DNA from: Amorphophallus konjac
Lineage: Eukaryota > Streptophyta > Magnoliopsida > Alismatales > Araceae
NCBI GenBank assembly: GCA_022559845.1
Contig: CM040125.1
Coordinates: forward strand, 200,858,102-200,922,101
Reading direction: 5' to 3'
DNA length: 64,000 bases
Shown here: piece after piece, positions 58,735 to 64,000 of the stretch
Layout: every line of letters begins with the position of its first letter
Position numbering within the stretch: position 1 is the first letter of the stretch
Translations under genes and position numbers: made by a program
Notes under the pieces: model-generated
What the model was told of the DNA's origin: nothing
What the model saw: only the letters and a program-made list of their open reading frames with translations
The model's database searches: none

Positions 58735-61700
58735 GGATAGCCCTTTGTATTATCTTTCCATCCATATATTATTTGCATTATTTGGGTCACATTTGCATAG
58801 TCTAATTGTCACGCCCCGAGATTTATGTACAGCAGAAGATATTCGGGAACGTGAACAGCCGGCAAGAGAAGCCTCAAGTGACAATAATAATCAGAGCGCA
58901 ATCATTCACACATAAGATGAATGGAGACAATAATTGATCAAAAAGCTAAATTTTATTGATAATAACAATCTAGTACATGATCTTGACTCATTGACCAACT
59001 AGACTCAATAAAGTGAAAATTACATATTTGACTCTTGACTAGACTAACTATGGCTTCTCTCGAACCATCAATCACTCTCGGATCCATCACTTGAATAATC
59101 CGAATCCACCCCGCTAGAATTTTTTGAAAAAGATTGAAAAGTAGGGTCATGAGCACACTTGCCCAGTAGGTATCTTCGTATCACCATGTAGGCAATGTTT
59201 AAGTAATTATCATTTTAGCTCTAGAATGCTAGATAAAACATGCAAGTACGAAGAATCATGTGGATAAAACAAGTAACATAATAGCACGATAATATCATGA
59301 TGAGAAATGATATGTGAACAAGATCGAGTTGAATATAGCAAGAACGTAAATCGGCCTTTCACGAATAAGAATATGCTTGCATGCATCAAGAACGCACTTT
59401 CACTTTCACTTTTCACTTTTCATAACCATAAAGGTTATGCACGAGAATGTCATGTAACTAGCATGTAGCAATTCAATCAAGAAAGAGTCTCGCAAGAATT
59501 TTGTGGGTTTCACTTATTTATAAAGAAAGTATTGCCAGTGCAATGCGACGCCAGTAGCATCATACCCCATGGTTTACAGTATGTTTCCGACAATCAATCG
59601 AGGGGACTAGCATAGAGCCCTTGAACACAATCAGTGCTCGAACTGCACCTTCACATATAAATCAAGCTACTTCCACGTTTATAACAATAATATGGCTAAG
59701 AAAGTACAATTTCAACTATAGTTCCATGATAAGGTAACCAAGAATAAGAGTGCTTCTATTGAGAATAATATATTTCAATAATTGCATTTAATAACTGGGT
59801 TATGCCATGAAAATAAATCGGCAGCATAACGATACATTTTTTAACTCTCAAAATTACTTAGGTATCTTTGGAATAATGTGACATGTTCTAGATAATCAAT
59901 TGGACCATCTAGGAACATAGGAAAATCAACCTTTAAGTCAAACCCCGGGTTAATCAAATTCAGGACGCTAGCCCTCATTTACTCGATCGTCTCTTGTCCG
60001 TGGCAGTCTAGTACAGAACCGTTAATGATAAGATAGTTCGATATTTTGAAAACAAGACATCTGGAGTCTTTAGCGGTCGAATGCAATACCATTTAGGATC
60101 CGTTAGCAGTCTACTGAATAGCTGCTAGCAGACTCTGGCGGTCAACCAGATGGCCACTAATGTCCAGATTATAAAACATCGGTATAAGTGTTTTCTAGAC
60201 AATTGGGCTTTAATGGTACAACCAACTCGGCGTCCTAGTGGGAATCCCAGGCTCGCGGAGAATTACGGAGGCCTTGAAACAAGATTTTCTAGTCCATTGG
60301 AAGGAATATCCAAAAGAGAGGTTATCAAGTCTAAGATTGTGTTCTTAATGTGCAAAGTGTAACTAATTGTCACATACCGGAGTACATGCCATGTACTGAA
60401 GAAAATGACTCTAGAAAAGAGAGATAGAATGGTGATAAATCAATGACCAAGTTAAAACATGAATAATCTATTATTTGAAACATGTATTTATTACAAAATA
60501 TATGAATTTGAATACAAATTAACATAAGTTAAAATAATAGCAAACGTACATAAAAACATGAAATCCATTATTATAAACAATGTAAACAACTAAGTATATA
60601 AAACCAGTACTTAAATCAGGCTTAAAACTTAGTTAACTAGGCTTAATATATATTAACTATGGTTACTTCTGCAATATGGTTCAGGTTATCAATCTTACAA
60701 AATCAGAAACATAAAGCGGCCAAATATAGGACCGTTAATCTCTGGCTAGTGGTCTATCGTACGCCCGCTAGATTTCCCTTGCGGTCGAGAGAAAGACCGT
60801 TTCTTCCTATGTAAAATCGAGTTCAATGAAAACAATATAAAATACTAATCTAAGATACATCATGCATGGAAATCAACATGTATAAACTTCCATAATCATG
60901 ATAGATCGTATATAGGCCAACAATATACATAGGTTTGTATGAACAACAAGAAATTCCATTTTTCTCTTCATTAAGCTAAGTATTATGCATGAAGACTAAA
61001 CTAGATGCATAGTCCTAGTAAAAACAAAAAATTCTCAAGATATAATGCATGAAAACGACTGAAACAAGAGGGATTTTATTTCTGACATAAAGTTTGAGCC
61101 TTTCATGAGATAACCTACCTTTAATAATGCTCGTAGACTTCGAATTTCTGATTAGAATCAAGCCCTAGTTCCTGCACTTTCTTGTGCTAAACCAGCAACT
61201 TCACGTCCCTCTATCTCCTGATTCCATGACCTATGGACATGAAATTTTGAGGGTAGATAGAAGATATGAAGGGGAACATAAAGTTATAAAGACACTTTTG
61301 CTAAATACCTTGTTTAAAGCCCCGATTTCCTTGATCTTCTTGGGTCAGATGCACTAATTCCTGAGTTCTTAAGGTAGAATCAGCAACTTTAGAAGACTCT
61401 AACTTCATGTAGGCTTGATCTCCTAGAACGAAAATTGGAGGGTAGTTAGTTCTAACGATAATGAACTAATTTCTAGAAGAAACTTACCACTAATTCTGCC
61501 TCCTTACCTGAGTTCCTCGCGTGCCAAAAGTAAGTGTTGCACATGTCAAATCTGGGATCTATTTATAGGGTTTAGGTAGGGTTTGAGGATTAGAACGCTT
61601 CTAGAGTCCCAATTAGACTTTCCATTCGATCTACAACCCTTCTAGACCTATCTATTTAGCTGATAGAGTTGATCCAAGATGATTTGGATGCTTATAATCC

Positions 61701-62680
61701 AACATTTTTCACGTTTTCTTTTTCTCACGGAACTGGCAGATACTAGCGGTCGAATGCTAGACCGCTACCCATCTCTTAGCGGTCTCGCGGTAGACCGCTA
61801 GCAATTGTGGGCTCCGAATTTGATCGGGTTCAAACTCTTTTGGTATTATCCTACTTATTATCCATTTATTAATCTCTTAAAGAGTAATTATCCTTAAATT
61901 CTGTGATTATACCCATTCCCAGCTTCTAGAATATGGGCCAAGACTAGTGGGCTTGGTTTTGAGTTCTTTGGGCTTATTTAATTATCACAATCAGTTGGTT
62001 ATTTTTTTGGGCTTCAAGAATAATGTATTTATCCCAAACTTCACTCAATATTCTTTTTAAGCTTTAATTAATCCTTTATTTAGTTTAGAAAAATCCTAGA
62101 AATTCTTAAAAATTTCTGAAATGCCTTAAAATAATTTATATAAAATTTTGGAGTGTTACACTAATATTGTCATATTTTTGAGTTTTCTACATAAAGACTG
62201 CATCGAGACACAGGGACAGGTTCATAGGTACGTCTTTGCTTAATGACTTGGTTGCCTTTCTGAGGTCTAATCGTCCTATTCTTGGGCCCATTGTGTAGTC
62301 CTTTGTATTGTCTTTCCATCCATATCTTATTTATATTATTTGGGTCACGTTTGCATAGTCAAATCTTGTTTCCATCTTTGCATTTTGTGCATAAAATCTG
62401 TATGCAGGTTCAAGGGCAGATTTACAGGTACATTTTGCATTGATGATTTCTTTGCCTTCCGAGTTTCGATTGTGTTGTTTCCCGGTCCTGCCTTGTTGTC
62501 CTTCGTATTATCTTCGTCCCCATATATTATTTGCACTCATATCATTATATTTGCATAATTAAATCTTGCCATCATTTTTCACTTTTATGATAGATTTTTG
62601 CATGCACTCCGGTGCACATAGGGCCATATGTTGCATATCATAGTTACATTCCTACCTTGGTAAGTGATCCTCTCGTCTCC
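58735..62680 (+). repeat. Three-copy repeat of about 205 bp, split by the solo LTR
   Basis: Unit starts: CCCTTTGTATTATCTTTCCA (58738; right half at 62166-62290), GTCCTTTGTATTGTCTTTCC (62290) and GTCCTTCGTATTATCTTCG (62498). Each has CATATATTATTTGCA or CATATCTTATTTATA and then TTTGCATAGTC or TTGCATAATTAAATC. The middle parts share GGTTCA..GG.ACA..T.CAGGTAC. With the solo LTR removed the units are contiguous. Confidence 0.75.
58807..62160 (-). mobile_element. Solo LTR, probably Tekay-type, minus orientation (3354 bp)
   Basis: CTAAT is duplicated at 58802-58806 and 62161-62165. The + strand reads TGTCACGCCCCGAG...GGAGTGTTACA. On the minus strand it starts TGTAACACTCCAAAATTTT and ends CTCGGGGCGTGACA, as Tekay-type LTRs do, and TACTGGGCAAGTGTGCTCATG (near 59147-59167) resembles the LTR landmark. 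There is no ORF of note, no PBS and no polypurine tract. Several AGCGGTC..AGACCGCT palindromes occur at 60070-60140, 60770 and 61750-61800. Confidence 0.85.
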
Positions 62681-63145
62681 ATACTCCTTGGGGTCGACTA
62701 GGTGATCTTATCCGGGACCTCCATAAGTCCTCGCGAGCCGTAGATTCTCATACAGACGCCGGGCCGGTTGTACCTTTTCCACCCCTTAGGCTTGCATTTG
62801 CGTACGTGTGAGGGAGTTAACCTTAGTCAAACCAAAGTTTGGACCTTATTCCTATAGGATTCCTATCTTGAGGGGAATTGTGTTTAATTCAAATCATTAA
62901 AAGGTCTATTAAAACTCCTAAAATATTTCCCGTCATATTAACTTGTTTGACTTGGGTGAAAACTCTCACATTGTATTATTTGTGTTGTTTGGGCTTGTCC
63001 AAATCGATTAGTGGTGTTTTGTGTTGCATTCACATATTCTTTATTGTTAGGTCCATTTAGGTTTGGCCATTTTGTGTGTCCATTGTCTAGTCCATTGTCC
63101 AGTCCCATTCTCCCTTGGTCTTTGCGTTAGTGGGTCAGTCCCTTC
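62681..63145 (+). other. Leader of the third Tat-like element upstream of gag
   Basis: 465 bp, noncoding as far as I can see. GGTCGACT at 62692. CT- and T-rich before the gag start. Confidence 0.4.
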
Positions 63146-64000
63146 TTGTCCTCGAGCCCATTAAGCCCTTGCTTCTCTCTTTGTATTAAGTCTCCATTCG
63201 CCCTCATAGAGCATCATTCCAACCCCTTGTTCCATTATTCTTCCCAATTTTCCTCCTATTCCCACGTGGAATCCTCTTCCCACGCGGGCCTATCTCCTCG
63301 TGGCCTCTCCGACCCGTCGGATGAACAAGCCAATCTCATGGCCCACTTATCATACCTTGTTCGCCAAATGGACCCGGCCTAGGCACAAAAACTCATTGCT
63401 AAACATCTTAATGGGCCTCATTCTCCTAATGGGCATTATTCTTCTTCTCCTTATGCTGCTGGCCCATTCGGCCCACATGCCAACGTCTCTTCCAGGCCCA
63501 CATATCCTTCCACTCCCGGAATGGGCCCTTTTCCTTCTCAACCCGGATCCTCTTATCCGGCCCATTACCATCATCTTGGTCCGAATTCACAACCTCTTAC
63601 TCAAGTTGGCCCATATTCTTCTCGATCTCTCTTTACCCAGGAGATGATTGCTCAAACCCAGCGTCAACTTGATGATCTCCAACGCCGAATTGATCCTAAG
63701 TCCTCCTTAAGTGTTTCATTCGTATTTCAAGATCTTCAGCTTCCGTCTCCTTCTTAAATCCCCACGTATCACCGTTATGGTGGAGTCGGTGACCCGCGTG
63801 TGCACTTAAAGGAGTTTCTTTATGAGTCGGCCCAGTTTCGACATGACCAACGCTTAATGGCCTATATATTCAGTTTGTCTTTGGAAGGCCCGGCTCGAGA
63901 TTGGTTCTTATCTCTTCTGCAAGAGCAAGTTATGAATTTCTAAGCCGTGCAAGAGAAGTTCATTCAGCAGTTTCAAGACCAGGTTGGGCCCAGGTATTCT
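63146..64000 (+). pseudogene. gag: Gag of the third Tat-like element, partial
   Basis: A single frame with TAG at 63380, TAA at 63755 and TAA at 63941. The N-terminal part is Ser/Pro/His rich (SSPYAAGPFGPHANVSSRP), then TQEMIAQTQRQLDDLQRRI, a short helix. The gag capsid domain begins IPTYHRYGGVGDPRVHLKEF and continues FSLSLEGPARDWFLSLLQEQ and KFIQQFQDQVGPRYS, where the window ends. The YxGxxDPxxHL and L.G.ARDWF blocks are typical of Tat-type Gags. The start is uncertain because the N-terminus is unconserved. Confidence 0.7.

Larger units (their letters stand above)
47171..64000 (+). mobile_element. Third Tat-like element, 5' part; runs off the window
   Basis: Starts TGTTGACACCTG, the same ten-base LTR start as the first Tat. 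The LTR is split after 57 bp by the complete Tekay element and resumes at 57036. Then come a leader with repeats, a solo LTR insertion at 58807-62160, and a gag ORF from about 63146. It sits in the 5' leader of the Athila element. Pol and the 3' LTR are beyond the window. Assignment to Tat rests on the LTR start, PBS-like sequence and gag type, so it is less certain than for the first element. Confidence 0.65.

Overview
This window looks like intergenic DNA from a large-genome flowering plant. I recognise no host gene, tRNA or rRNA. Almost every base that can be assigned belongs to LTR retrotransposons of plant lineages: Ty3/gypsy Tat, Athila and Tekay (chromovirus), and Copia SIRE/Maximus. 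They are inserted into one another. The species cannot be named from the sequence.

Left block (1-17157). A Tat-lineage element in + orientation enters the window inside gag and ends in a 3' LTR at 16008-17157. Its gag, protease, RT, RNase H, archaeal-type RNase H and integrase form one unshifted reading frame broken only by stop codons. Behind the integrase come a 44-bp tandem array and a 127-128-bp array of hairpin units. Then a long gene lies on the opposite strand (15255 down to 10083). I resolve it as five exons with four short GT-AG introns. It encodes a plant-mobile-domain-like protein with a coiled-coil tail.

Middle block (17158-35737). This is a mosaic: an unassigned stretch with repeated, covarying hairpins; a full Tekay-type LTR in minus orientation (19108-21102) abutting part of another in plus orientation; and a second, decayed Tat element (aRH and integrase). 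That second Tat is split by a complete 6.25-kb non-autonomous LTR element (23226-29477, TSD ATAAA) carrying one intact ORF with a retropepsin-like section. The Tat tail that follows contains a 53-bp TG...CA insertion with its own TSD. Two related LTRs in opposite orientations follow.

Right block (35738-64000). An Athila element in minus orientation (3' LTR at 35738) holds a SIRE-type solo LTR inside its RT. Its 5' leader is interrupted by a third Tat-like element that starts at 47171 and runs off the window. Within that element's LTR sits a complete Tekay element (47228-57030, TSD ATAAT, LTRs about 1.7% apart by eye), and further on a 3.35-kb solo LTR (58807-62160, TSD CTAAT).

The coding remnants are mostly inactivated by C-to-T-type changes at Gln, Arg and Trp codons rather than by indels. 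That is what heavy cytosine methylation and deamination would leave. Exceptions to the general decay are the non-autonomous element's ORF and, in frame if not in stops, the antisense gene.
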